A stretch of DNA of 9,295 nt from Nitrososphaerota archaeon (GTDB lineage: Archaea > Iainarchaeota > Iainarchaeia > Iainarchaeales > VGJJ01). Made by a program: the position numbers and the translations under genes. A model generated the notes under the pieces. The model worked only from the letters and a program-made list of their open reading frames with translations, was not told where the DNA came from and did not search any database. Position 1 is the first letter of the stretch; every line of letters begins with the position of its first letter. Positions 1-5,659 of this stretch are shown here, one piece after another. The DNA is taken from the NCBI GenBank assembly GCA_020053155.1, contig JAGVNS010000151.1, positions 1 to 9,295 of the forward strand, written 5' to 3'.

Positions 1-1215
1 ATCATCGTGGGCGGGGGGCCTGGAGGAAGTTCAACCGCCATGTTCCTCCAAAAAAAAGGATACACTGTTCTGCTCTTTGAAAAAGCCAAGTACCCCCGCG
101 ATAAAATCTGCGGGGACGCGGTTTCTGGAAAAAGCGTGGGAATGCTCAAAGAGCTGGGATTAGACCAGGGAATGGAAACCATCGACCACGCCAAAGTATA
201 CGGACTTGTTTTTTCCTCCCCACAAGGAAAAGTACTCGAAATACCTTTTCCCGTGAAGGATGGAGAAGGAAATGTCAAACCCCGAGGGTATGTTTCACGC
301 CGCCTCGTGTTTGATGATTTTCTTTTTTCACATGCCAAACAAAAAGTGGAAGCACGGGAAGAGTTCCAAGTAACCGATTTAGTGTTTGACGAAACCCAAA
401 CCGTTGTGGGAGTGAAAGGAATGGATTTGAAAACCAAGCAAACCCAAGAATTTCGCTCCAAATTCGTAGTAGGGGCGGATTCAGTATACTCCATTGTTGC
501 GCAGAAAGTGAACGCAGAAAAAATTCCAGAAGAGCATTTATGTGAGGCGACGCGCGTGTACTATCAAAACGTCTCTGGACTCACTCCCAACATCGAAATT
601 CATTTTGTGGACAGCGTCATGCCAGGCTACTTTTGGATATTTCCCCTCGAAAATGGAAAAGCCAACGTAGGATTGGGAATGGTGCGCAGCGATAGACAGA
701 AAAAAGGAGTCAATTTGGTTCAGGAAACAGAAAAAGTCATCAATGAACACCCATTGTTCAAAGAACGATTCAAAAACGCCACCAAACTGGGGGATATCAA
801 AGGATGGACGCTTCCATTCGGAAGTTTCAAACGCACGTTACATGGAAAAGGATGGATTTTGGTTGGGGATGCTGCGTGTTTAGTGGACCCATTTTCGGGA
901 GAAGGAATAGGAAACGCCATGACCAGCGGAAAATTTGCTTCGGAAGCCATTGACCGCGCCTACAAAGCCAACGATTTTTCCCCCGAATTCATGAAATGGT
1001 ACGACCAAGAATTGTGGAAAGAAATAGGCCCGGAAATGGACACAAGTTACTTGTTGCAAAAAATGGGAAGACACAAATGGCTGTTGAATTTAGTCGTAGG
1101 AAAAGCCGCCAAAAGCAAAGAAATACGCGACACCATCTCCGGCATGCTCGTGAACGAGGAAGCGAGAAAAAGCTTCATTTCGCCCATGTTTTACGTCAAA
1201 TTGTTGCTCGCGTAA
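1..1215 (+). CDS. Geranylgeranyl reductase family FAD-dependent oxidoreductase (5' partial)
   Basis: Members of this family hydrogenate geranylgeranyl chains, in archaea mainly those of membrane ether lipids (digeranylgeranylglycerophospholipid reductase); some reduce the quinone side chain. Reading begins inside the first beta strand of the FAD fold: codons 1-11 give IIVGGGPGGSS, the dinucleotide-binding loop, so only about 5-10 codons lie upstream of the window. Codons 37-39 are the family's Cys-Gly-Asp motif (bases 109-117). Further on are GADS (about codons 158-161), a YFWIFP motif near base 628 matching the family's YxWxFP lipid-site signature, and GDAACLVDPFSGEGIG near base 868, the second FAD-binding motif. 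The 404 codons present fit the usual length of about 400. The GTG at base 7 is inside the Rossmann loop and cannot be the start. The family call is secure; lipid versus quinone as substrate is not resolved. Confidence 0.9.
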   Translation: MIVGGGPGGSSTAMFLQKKGYTVLLFEKAKYPRDKICGDAVSGKSVGMLKELGLDQGMETIDHAKVYGLVFSSPQGKVLEIPFPVKDGEGNVKPRGYVSRRLVFDDFLFSHAKQKVEAREEFQVTDLVFDETQTVVGVKGMDLKTKQTQEFRSKFVVGADSVYSIVAQKVNAEKIPEEHLCEATRVYYQNVSGLTPNIEIHFVDSVMPGYFWIFPLENGKANVGLGMVRSDRQKKGVNLVQETEKVINEHPLFKERFKNATKLGDIKGWTLPFGSFKRTLHGKGWILVGDAACLVDPFSGEGIGNAMTSGKFASEAIDRAYKANDFSPEFMKWYDQELWKEIGPEMDTSYLLQKMGRHKWLLNLVVGKAAKSKEIRDTISGMLVNEEARKSFISPMFYVKLLLA

Positions 1216-1251
1216 ACCCCGTTTGCGTTATTTCACATTCGAACCAAATGG

Positions 1252-1260
1252 GCTTTTATT
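1252..1260 (+). promoter_or_regulatory. TATA-like box for the GT2 gene
   Basis: GCTTTTATT is centred about 25 bases before the ATG at 1282, and no Shine-Dalgarno sequence precedes that ATG. This is the geometry of an archaeal leaderless promoter, where transcription starts at or next to the start codon. The 66-base gap after the reductase also allows read-through from upstream. Confidence 0.4.
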
Positions 1261-1281
1261 CCAAATGTAGTTCCACCCGTT

Positions 1282-2016
1282 ATGACTTCACCTAAAAGAA
1301 CTTGGAAAATCGACGTCTCCATTGTCGTCTGCACGCTCAACGAGGAAAAGAACGTGGTCAACTGCATGAAAGCCTTGCGCGCGCAGGAATTCTCGGGAAA
1401 ATACGAAATCATCCTCGCGGACGGAAATTCGGAAGACAAAACAGTCAAGCTCGCCAAGCCTTTTGTTGACAAAACAGTTATTGAAAAGCGCAGAAGCATT
1501 GCATTTGAACGACATGCCGGTGCACAAGTGGCGCGGGGGAAAATAATTGCGTTCACGGATTGCGATTCCGAGACCCCTAAAGACTGGGTGCAGAAAATTT
1601 TTGATACGTTTGAAAAAAATCCGGATATTTCAATGATATATGGCCCAGTATTTTACTCCGATGTTTCCAAAAAAGAACAAGCCCTTGCCTCATTTTTCAT
1701 GCCCAGATTCCTGCGCATCATGAACGTATTGAAAATGGACAATCCGGTGGGAAGCAACATTGCGATACGAAAGGAAGTGTATGATGCCATCGGGGGGTTT
1801 GATACCAAGTATGTGACGTGCGAGGACTTGGATTTAGGGAAGCGGGCGAAAAAGCACGGGGACTTGCATTACGACAAGCATTTGCACCAATTCGTCTCCG
1901 CCCGAAAGGTAAGAAAATGGGGATATCTCAAATACATTGGATTTCACTTGGTCAATGGCATACGCTACCATATAACGGGGAAAGCCGCAAAGAAGTACGA
2001 GGATGTAAGGGAGTAG
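1282..2016 (+). CDS. Glycosyltransferase family 2 (GT-A fold)
   Basis: This is a 244-residue inverting-type nucleotide-sugar glycosyltransferase, probably cytoplasmic or peripheral to the membrane, because no transmembrane segment is visible. The N-terminal strand VSIVVCTLNEEKN (residues 12-24) and ADGNSEDKT (46-54) form the nucleotide-binding part. FTDCDSE (91-97, Asp93 and Asp95) is the metal-binding DxD-type motif. NPVGSNIAIRKEVYDAIGGFD (154-174) and ED at 181-182 match the acceptor side and catalytic-base region of the family. The C-terminus is basic (about residues 208-238), which may suit contact with lipid head groups. The ATG at 1282 is chosen because the fold begins 10 residues later and a TATA-like box sits 25 bases upstream. 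It follows a prenyl reductase and ends 6 bases before a convergent toxin gene. Donor and acceptor are unknown; glycolipid or polyprenyl-phosphate glycosylation is an inference from context. Confidence 0.85.
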   Translation: MTSPKRTWKIDVSIVVCTLNEEKNVVNCMKALRAQEFSGKYEIILADGNSEDKTVKLAKPFVDKTVIEKRRSIAFERHAGAQVARGKIIAFTDCDSETPKDWVQKIFDTFEKNPDISMIYGPVFYSDVSKKEQALASFFMPRFLRIMNVLKMDNPVGSNIAIRKEVYDAIGGFDTKYVTCEDLDLGKRAKKHGDLHYDKHLHQFVSARKVRKWGYLKYIGFHLVNGIRYHITGKAAKKYEDVRE

Positions 2017-2022
2017 TCCCGC

Positions 2023-2304
2023 TTATTTTTTGTAAATCTCCTCGTGATGATCAAAATCTTCGAAGATAATAAACTGTTTCCCCGTGTCGTAATGGAAAAC
2101 TAGGACAAAGTGCTTGTCGATGTGTACGCGTTTAAAATCACTCAAGTCGTGCCGGAGGTTCTTGTAGTGCTCAATCGTAAACTCATCTGAATTCACGATC
2201 TGCTTTATTTTCTTATGGATGATCTCAACCTTTTTGGGATCGCGGGAACGGAGTTTTCTAAGGATTTCACTAAGGTTGTCCGAAAGGTCATAAGCAAAAG
2301 GCAT
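2023..2304 (-). CDS. RelE/YafQ-like toxin (predicted mRNA interferase)
   Basis: This 93-residue protein has the size and layout of the RelE/ParE toxin superfamily, whose ribosome-dependent members cut mRNA in the A site. Two helices (about residues 7-38) are followed by LRHDLSDFKRVHI (50-62) and the strand pair FVLVFHYD and FIIFEDF, ending in DHHEEIY (85-91). The placing of His61 after the Lys-Arg-Val strand and of His86/His87 near the C-terminus resembles the catalytic histidines of YafQ, but the aspartate that follows the first histidine in YafQ appears to be replaced (HIDKH). The ATG lies 6 bases after the stop of the antitoxin-like gene, so the pair is cotranscribed. The family call rests on motif pattern and operon order. 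Whether it is active, and whether ParE-like gyrase inhibition is possible, cannot be told from sequence. Confidence 0.8.
   Translation of the reverse strand: MPFAYDLSDNLSEILRKLRSRDPKKVEIIHKKIKQIVNSDEFTIEHYKNLRHDLSDFKRVHIDKHFVLVFHYDTGKQFIIFEDFDHHEEIYKK
2026..2031 (+). terminator. T-run after the GT2 gene
   Basis: Six T residues lie 10 bases after the GT2 stop codon. Archaeal RNA polymerase can terminate at T-rich non-template tracts without a hairpin. The run is inside the 3' end of the convergent toxin gene, so it may simply be coding sequence. Confidence 0.25.
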
Positions 2305-2310
2305 TTTCGT

Positions 2311-2577
2311 TCACATTCCACAAAGCTCATCCAATTCCTTGTCACTCATCCTCCCACCAGGGTGCTTTTTAACGTGTTCATGGTGAATCGCCAAAATCTT
2401 CCGCACGTATTCGTCCTTTGCCTCTCGTTCAACGAATTCATCCCCCACTATTTCCGCAATCTTGTCTACTGCCTGGCCCTTGTCCCGCAAGCCAAATTTT
2501 TCTTTCACTACCCCCAACACGCGGGAAGTGTATCCCTTTACACGCGTGTTAATGACCACCGAATCCGAACCGCTCAT
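2311..2577 (-). CDS. RelB-like antitoxin, predicted ribbon-helix-helix (DUF2683-like)
   Basis: This 88-residue protein is the probable antitoxin and autoregulator of the toxin downstream. SVVINTRV (residues 6-13) looks like the DNA-contacting ribbon. Residues 16-30 and 33-48 look like the two helices of a ribbon-helix-helix dimer. The polar, charged tail (about 50-88) would be the toxin-wrapping part. It resembles the archaeal DUF2683 proteins often found beside RelE toxins; this is recognition from memory. The ATG at 2577 is chosen because GGTGGT lies 7 bases upstream of it. Two earlier in-frame codons are possible: GTG at 2589, which would sit 27 bases from the TATA-like box and suit a leaderless start, and TTG at 2592. 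The antitoxin-first order and the 6-base gap to the toxin are typical of type II modules. Confidence 0.72.
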   Translation of the reverse strand: MSGSDSVVINTRVKGYTSRVLGVVKEKFGLRDKGQAVDKIAEIVGDEFVEREAKDEYVRKILAIHHEHVKKHPGGRMSDKELDELCGM

Positions 2578-2584
2578 AACATCG

Positions 2585-2590
2585 ACCACC
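2585..2590 (-). promoter_or_regulatory. Shine-Dalgarno-like site for the antitoxin
   Basis: GGTGGT on the minus strand lies 7 bases before the ATG at 2577 and partly matches the GGTGAT-type site used in archaea. It is the reason for preferring that ATG over the upstream TTG and GTG codons. It overlaps the GTG alternative, so it does not settle the matter. Confidence 0.45.
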
Positions 2591-2591
2591 A

Positions 2592-2605
2592 ACTATCAAC
2601 ATAGT
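2592..2605. promoter_or_regulatory. Candidate operator: ACTAT-CAAC-ATAGT palindrome
   Basis: This is a perfect inverted repeat with 5-base arms and a 4-base spacer, placed between the TATA-like box and the antitoxin start. Binding there would block transcription initiation, as expected for autorepression by a ribbon-helix-helix antitoxin. The arms are short, so chance cannot be excluded. Confidence 0.4.
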
Positions 2606-2611
2606 CGAACA

Positions 2612-2620
2612 TATTTATAA
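2612..2620 (-). promoter_or_regulatory. TATA-like box of the toxin-antitoxin operon
   Basis: TTATAAATA on the minus strand is close to the archaeal TATA consensus and is preceded by A-rich sequence that could serve as a BRE. The predicted transcription start is near 2590, giving a leader of about 13 bases before the ATG at 2577, or none for the GTG at 2589. Confidence 0.55.
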
Positions 2621-2650
2621 GGTTTTATGGAAAAAGAGGGTAAAGGGAGA

Positions 2651-2696
2651 ACGAAATATATAAAATAAATTTTCATATAAATAAATGAAATAGATA
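2651..2696 (-). terminator. A/T-rich 3' flank of the HEAT-like gene with a weak hairpin
   Basis: The bases just after the HEAT-like stop codon, read on the minus strand, are almost only A and T. They contain a 6-base-pair hairpin (TTTCAT at 2671-2676 with ATGAAA at 2685-2690) followed by T-rich sequence. This suits archaeal T-tract termination and separates the gene from the toxin-antitoxin operon on the same strand. The stem is too weak to be convincing alone. Confidence 0.35.
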
Positions 2697-3572
2697 TCAT
2701 TGCATCCATCCCCGTAAACGGGATACATCATGGCCGTTGGCTATTTCGTTGGCCCAATAGCAGTATTCTTTGAATTCTTGTTTCCTTTCGTTGGGGGTTA
2801 TTTTTTCGGCCCGCTCTCTGGCAACCGCTAATTCTTGTTGGGCCATTTTTGGATTAATATGGGCCAGCGCGATGAGGGATTGGCCGACAACCTCCCACAT
2901 TCCTGGTTCATTATACGCAAGTTGCTCGCGCAAAACGGGGAGAGCTTCCTTCACCCTAAAATGACTGAAAAACTTTATCATTTCAAGACGCGGCCCACGA
3001 TCAATAAAGACGCGGGGAGATTTCAATAGTTTAATGAATAATTTAGCTGACCCGCGGGAGCCGAGTAAGTCCAATGCACGGATGATTTCATATTCATTAT
3101 TACCAAAATGCTTTACCCGAGGTCTTTGCAGAGCTTTTTCAAGGATTGGAATAGAACGTTTGCTCCCTAACAGGGCAAGAATGGCCGGTGCATCGCCTCC
3201 CACCCCCGGACCTGAATAATGTTCTATTGCTTTTTGCTCCAACCACGAAACAAGTGCAGCCCGACGAATTCCATTTTTTCTCATCAAGGCCCATACTTTT
3301 TGTAGACCCTCTTGTCCATTTTGGATGACTTCGGGGTTTAATCTAAATCCTTTGGAAGTGAAAACCCTTATGGGCCGGTGGAGAATCCGGCCGCCAATAT
3401 TCACATCATCGACTGATTCTCCAAACGAATGGGAAGGAGCTTTGCTTTGGTGCCGGGAAAACAGTGCTCCACGGGTGGACTTGTACTGCGACCGTACGCC
3501 CCGATTTCCGCCCGATAATGCGCGGGGTTTTCGACCCCGCAAAAATCCAGTTACTCGCGTTTGGCGTCCCAT
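2697..3572 (-). CDS. HEAT-repeat-like protein with basic N-terminal tail, function unknown
   Basis: I do not recognise this 291-residue protein. From about residue 126 it shows paired amphipathic helices with the Leu/Ala/Ile spacing of HEAT or PBS-lyase-type repeats: about 126-153, 160-184, 193-219 and 225-250, with the small-residue turns usual for these solenoids (for example LGSKRSIPILEKAL, LGSRGSAKLFIKLL). Such folds bind proteins or nucleic acids. The first 51 residues contain 9 Arg and 3 Lys but no Asp or Glu, and are rich in Gly and Ser, so they are probably disordered and could bind nucleic acid. No signal peptide or membrane segment is seen. The ATG at 3572 is preferred over the adjacent TTG at 3575 because a TATA-like box lies 26 bases before it. 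A shorter product starting after the tail remains possible. Neighbours give no clear clue to function. Confidence 0.72.
   Translation of the reverse strand: MGRQTRVTGFLRGRKPRALSGGNRGVRSQYKSTRGALFSRHQSKAPSHSFGESVDDVNIGGRILHRPIRVFTSKGFRLNPEVIQNGQEGLQKVWALMRKNGIRRAALVSWLEQKAIEHYSGPGVGGDAPAILALLGSKRSIPILEKALQRPRVKHFGNNEYEIIRALDLLGSRGSAKLFIKLLKSPRVFIDRGPRLEMIKFFSHFRVKEALPVLREQLAYNEPGMWEVVGQSLIALAHINPKMAQQELAVARERAEKITPNERKQEFKEYCYWANEIANGHDVSRLRGWMQ
3522..3540. repeat. GC-rich perfect hairpin inside the start of the HEAT-like gene
   Basis: GCGGGGT (3522-3528) and ACCCCGC (3534-3540) form a perfect 7-base-pair stem with a 5-base loop. In the mRNA it lies about 32-50 bases after the ATG, encoding residues 12-17 of the basic tail. 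No T-run follows it on either strand, so it is not an intrinsic terminator. Confidence 0.5.
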
Positions 3573-3593
3573 CAATGGATTATTCTATCAGGG

Positions 3594-3602
3594 TATTAAT
3601 AT
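3594..3602 (-). promoter_or_regulatory. TATA-like box for the HEAT-like gene
   Basis: ATATTAATA-type sequence on the minus strand is centred 26 bases before the ATG at 3572. No Shine-Dalgarno sequence precedes that ATG, so a leaderless transcript is likely if this promoter is real. Confidence 0.38.
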
Positions 3603-3652
3603 GTTTAGGGAGTCGATTCCCATTCTTGATTTGTACGGGAACGTGTTCTATC

Positions 3653-3660
3653 CTTAAAAG
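3653..3660 (+). promoter_or_regulatory. TATA-like box for the GT4 gene
   Basis: CTTAAAAG is centred about 26 bases before the ATG at 3683, with no Shine-Dalgarno sequence between. It supports that ATG over the in-frame TTG at 3671, which would be only about 15 bases from the box. Confidence 0.42.
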
Positions 3661-3682
3661 CGGTTGATTATTGATTTCATCC

Positions 3683-4840
3683 ATGCGCATCGCCATTTTT
3701 ACCGATTCTTTTTGGCCGCAATTCAATGGGGTCACCATCTCCATTTGGAATACGGTTGAAACACTCGCAAATCAGGGACACCAATTCCTCATTTTCGCCC
3801 CGAAACCAAACCCATTTCCCCCCAACCCACTGCACCATCGCAACGTTCAATTGGTTTGGTTACCCTCGCATCCATTACCCACCTACCCGGATTACCTCAT
3901 TGCTTATTCTTTTTCTCATTCGGCCCAAAAAGCCTTTGAAAACTTTAATCCGGAAGTGGTGCACATTCACACGCCTTTCTTTGTTGCCAAAAAAGGAATC
4001 GAACTCGCACGAAAAAATAAAATTCCAGTGATTGGGACCTTTCACACGCTCATTTCAGATTTTTTGGATTACGTTCCCATCCCAAAACTAAAACATTCTC
4101 CCATTTTCAAACAGATTACGTGGGCATATACCCGGCATTTCTATGGGAAGTGTGACCTCATCACGACCCCTACCCAAGTTTTGGCTGAAGAGCTGGGGGA
4201 GCATGGATTTCGAAACGTTAACGTACTCACTAATGCCATTGATTACGACCTTTTTGCCAACACAAAAGTCAAAAAGAAGAAAGGAAAAACAACTCATTTA
4301 GTATATTACAGTCGCGTCAGTTTCGAAAAGCGCATTGATGTGGCCGTGGATGCATTGAAGCTCCTTCGAAAAAAAGGAATCGACACGGAATTGCACATTG
4401 TGGGGGAGGGGCCGGCGAAAGAACCATTGAAAAAGCAAGCGAAGGATTTAGGCATTTCCAAATGGGTGCATTTTGACACGTTTTATCCCCAAAAAAAGCT
4501 TGTGAAGGTTGTCAAACCCTACCACATTCTCGTGGCCCCTTCCCCCATGGAAACATTTGGGCTGTATGTGGTGGAATCCATGGCCATGGGACTTGCCGTT
4601 GTAGGGTGCAACAAGCGTGCCATTCCCATTGCACTGGGAAAAAACGAGCGGGGATTGTTGTTTGAGAATGGGAACCCAACGGATTGTGCGGAAAAAATAG
4701 AAAAGCTCATCAAAAACCCCACATTGCAAAAGAAACTTTCAAGCAAAGCCAAAAAGTGGGCCACGCAATACGGCAAAAAGAGCATTGCCAAGGAATGGCT
4801 GAAATTATACCAATCGGTTTCCATGCCGCGTTCGGGCTAA
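3683..4840 (+). CDS. Glycosyltransferase family 4 (GT-B fold), possible glycolipid synthase
   Basis: This 385-residue retaining glycosyltransferase has two Rossmann-like domains. The N-terminal domain opens with RIAIFTDSFWPQFNGV (residues 2-17), the glycine loop typical of the family, followed by VVHIHTPFF (92-100) and GTFHTLISDF (118-127). The C-terminal donor domain has SRVSFEKRID (210-219, with the Arg and Lys that contact the donor phosphates), IVGEGP (239-244) and the E-x7-E motif Glu290-Glu298 (ETFGLYVVE). The DSFWPQFNGV opening and FHT segment resemble diacylglycerol glucosyltransferases and PimB-type mannosyltransferases, so a lipid acceptor is a reasonable guess. There is no membrane helix. 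ATG 3683 fits both the family N-terminus and the promoter spacing; the TTG at 3671 adds only four residues. It is divergent from the HEAT-like gene and ends 4 bases before the convergent regulator. Confidence 0.87.
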   Translation: MRIAIFTDSFWPQFNGVTISIWNTVETLANQGHQFLIFAPKPNPFPPNPLHHRNVQLVWLPSHPLPTYPDYLIAYSFSHSAQKAFENFNPEVVHIHTPFFVAKKGIELARKNKIPVIGTFHTLISDFLDYVPIPKLKHSPIFKQITWAYTRHFYGKCDLITTPTQVLAEELGEHGFRNVNVLTNAIDYDLFANTKVKKKKGKTTHLVYYSRVSFEKRIDVAVDALKLLRKKGIDTELHIVGEGPAKEPLKKQAKDLGISKWVHFDTFYPQKKLVKVVKPYHILVAPSPMETFGLYVVESMAMGLAVVGCNKRAIPIALGKNERGLLFENGNPTDCAEKIEKLIKNPTLQKKLSSKAKKWATQYGKKSIAKEWLKLYQSVSMPRSG

Positions 4841-4844
4841 TCGC

Positions 4845-5576
4845 TCAGGGTTTGGCTACTTTCCACATCAGCTCAAAATTGTTCCGATAGCTTTGCGCGA
4901 CGATTTCACTGGTTATTACGGTTGCAATAGGGGTTTGCATCCAGATGATGTAGGCTACTTGATTTCCATATGCAAAACTCGTGGTGATGGATGCATATTC
5001 ATCCGGTATATATTTGACATTTGAAAAACCAATCTTCACTTCTTCGGTATCGCGAGCGGACTCCGCCAAGATAACACGCGCTTTTGTTTTGAGTTCTTTT
5101 TTTCTTTTTTGAAAAGAAATAAAATCATGTTTCATATTTTCTAAGAAGTATCGACTAAATCCCATCCCAACATACTCTTTGCATTTGAGGATGTCAAATA
5201 AAATATGTTTAATTCCTTTTCGTCCGCAATATACCACTGTTTCTTCAACGGGTTTTTCACTGCTGTCATACAGTTTAGTTAATTCAGGAATAATCTCTTT
5301 TGCCGTTTCTTCCATATTTTTCACGCGCTCTAATATTTGTGAAGGGTGAATAGGTTGGAACGTCCGCCTGTTGTTGGTTATCGCTTGAGTGACAAGTCCC
5401 TTTTCGATTAGACGGTTCAACGCGTCATATGTGGTGGTTCGGTTCAGTTGGGAGGATTTGCTTATTTTTCCTGCATGGGCGTTCCGCAAGCGGAGAAGGG
5501 CCAAGTAGGTCTGGGATTCGCTTTCGGAAAACCCTATTTGTTTCAGCAAATTGGTATCCACGTTGGAATATTCCAT
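4845..5576 (-). CDS. TrmB-family transcriptional regulator
   Basis: This 243-residue regulator has a winged helix-turn-helix at residues 8-65: LLKQIGFSESESQTYLALL followed by the recognition region NRTTTYDALNRLIEKGLV, the signature of the TrmB N-terminal domain. A probable coiled-coil dimerisation helix follows (about 80-104), then a C-terminal domain (111-243) of the type that in sugar-responsive relatives senses the ligand. TrmB proteins in archaea repress or activate transporters and sugar metabolism. Here the gene is divergent from an ABC importer, 83 bases away, so control of that importer is the simplest inference, though the importer is not of the sugar type. The ATG at 5576 is supported by GAGG 4 bases upstream. 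The stop lies 4 bases from the stop of the convergent glycosyltransferase. The family call is firm; effector and targets are unknown. Confidence 0.87.
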   Translation of the reverse strand: MEYSNVDTNLLKQIGFSESESQTYLALLRLRNAHAGKISKSSQLNRTTTYDALNRLIEKGLVTQAITNNRRTFQPIHPSQILERVKNMEETAKEIIPELTKLYDSSEKPVEETVVYCGRKGIKHILFDILKCKEYVGMGFSRYFLENMKHDFISFQKRKKELKTKARVILAESARDTEEVKIGFSNVKYIPDEYASITTSFAYGNQVAYIIWMQTPIATVITSEIVAQSYRNNFELMWKVAKP

Positions 5577-5602
5577 TGTTCCTCATTAAAAACTACTCGT
5601 TT

Positions 5603-5624
5603 TGTTGTAAAGATACTCACAACA
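5603..5624. promoter_or_regulatory. Candidate operator: TGTTGT-N10-ACAACA
   Basis: This perfect inverted repeat has 6-base arms and a 10-base spacer. It spans the predicted transcription start of the regulator and abuts the A/T-rich TATA region used towards the importer. That position would allow both self-repression and control of the importer. It does not match the TATCAC-type site I recall for known TrmB proteins, so assignment to this regulator is an inference. Confidence 0.38.
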
Positions 5625-5636
5625 TATAATAAATAA
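5624..5636. promoter_or_regulatory. A/T-rich TATA region between regulator and importer, possibly used in both directions
   Basis: ATATAATAAATAA is centred about 30 bases before the ATG at 5660, placing a start near 5656 on the plus strand. On the minus strand it would give a start near 5604 and a leader of about 28 bases carrying the GAGG site of the regulator. No other good TATA-like sequence is seen in the 83-base gap. Confidence 0.48.
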
Positions 5637-5659
5637 CCCGATACGAGTCATTATGTAGG

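Noticed and set aside
996..1295. A 99-codon plus-strand frame overlapping the end of the reductase gene
   Set aside because: It is a shifted reading of the reductase C-terminus, rich in Arg and His, with no motif and no start signal.
2311..2592. TTG at 2592 as the antitoxin start
   Set aside because: The downstream ATG has a well-spaced GGTGGT site, and the ribbon-like strand begins just after it. The TTG would also destroy the spacing of the leader. GTG at 2589 is kept as an alternative.
2215..2604. A 129-codon plus-strand frame opposite the toxin-antitoxin genes
   Set aside because: It is antisense to two genes with good family patterns and matched operon spacing, and it has no motif of its own.
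3325..3657. A 110-codon plus-strand reading frame opposite the start of the HEAT-like gene
   Set aside because: It lies antisense to the HEAT-like gene and its promoter, shows no recognisable motif, has no Shine-Dalgarno site, and would run into the GT4 promoter. The minus-strand frame has clear repeat structure.
4578..4589. Palindrome CCATGGCCATGG inside the GT4 gene
   Set aside because: It encodes the conserved Ser-Met-Ala-Met-Gly segment after the E-x7-E motif, is far from any promoter, and is explained by codon choice.
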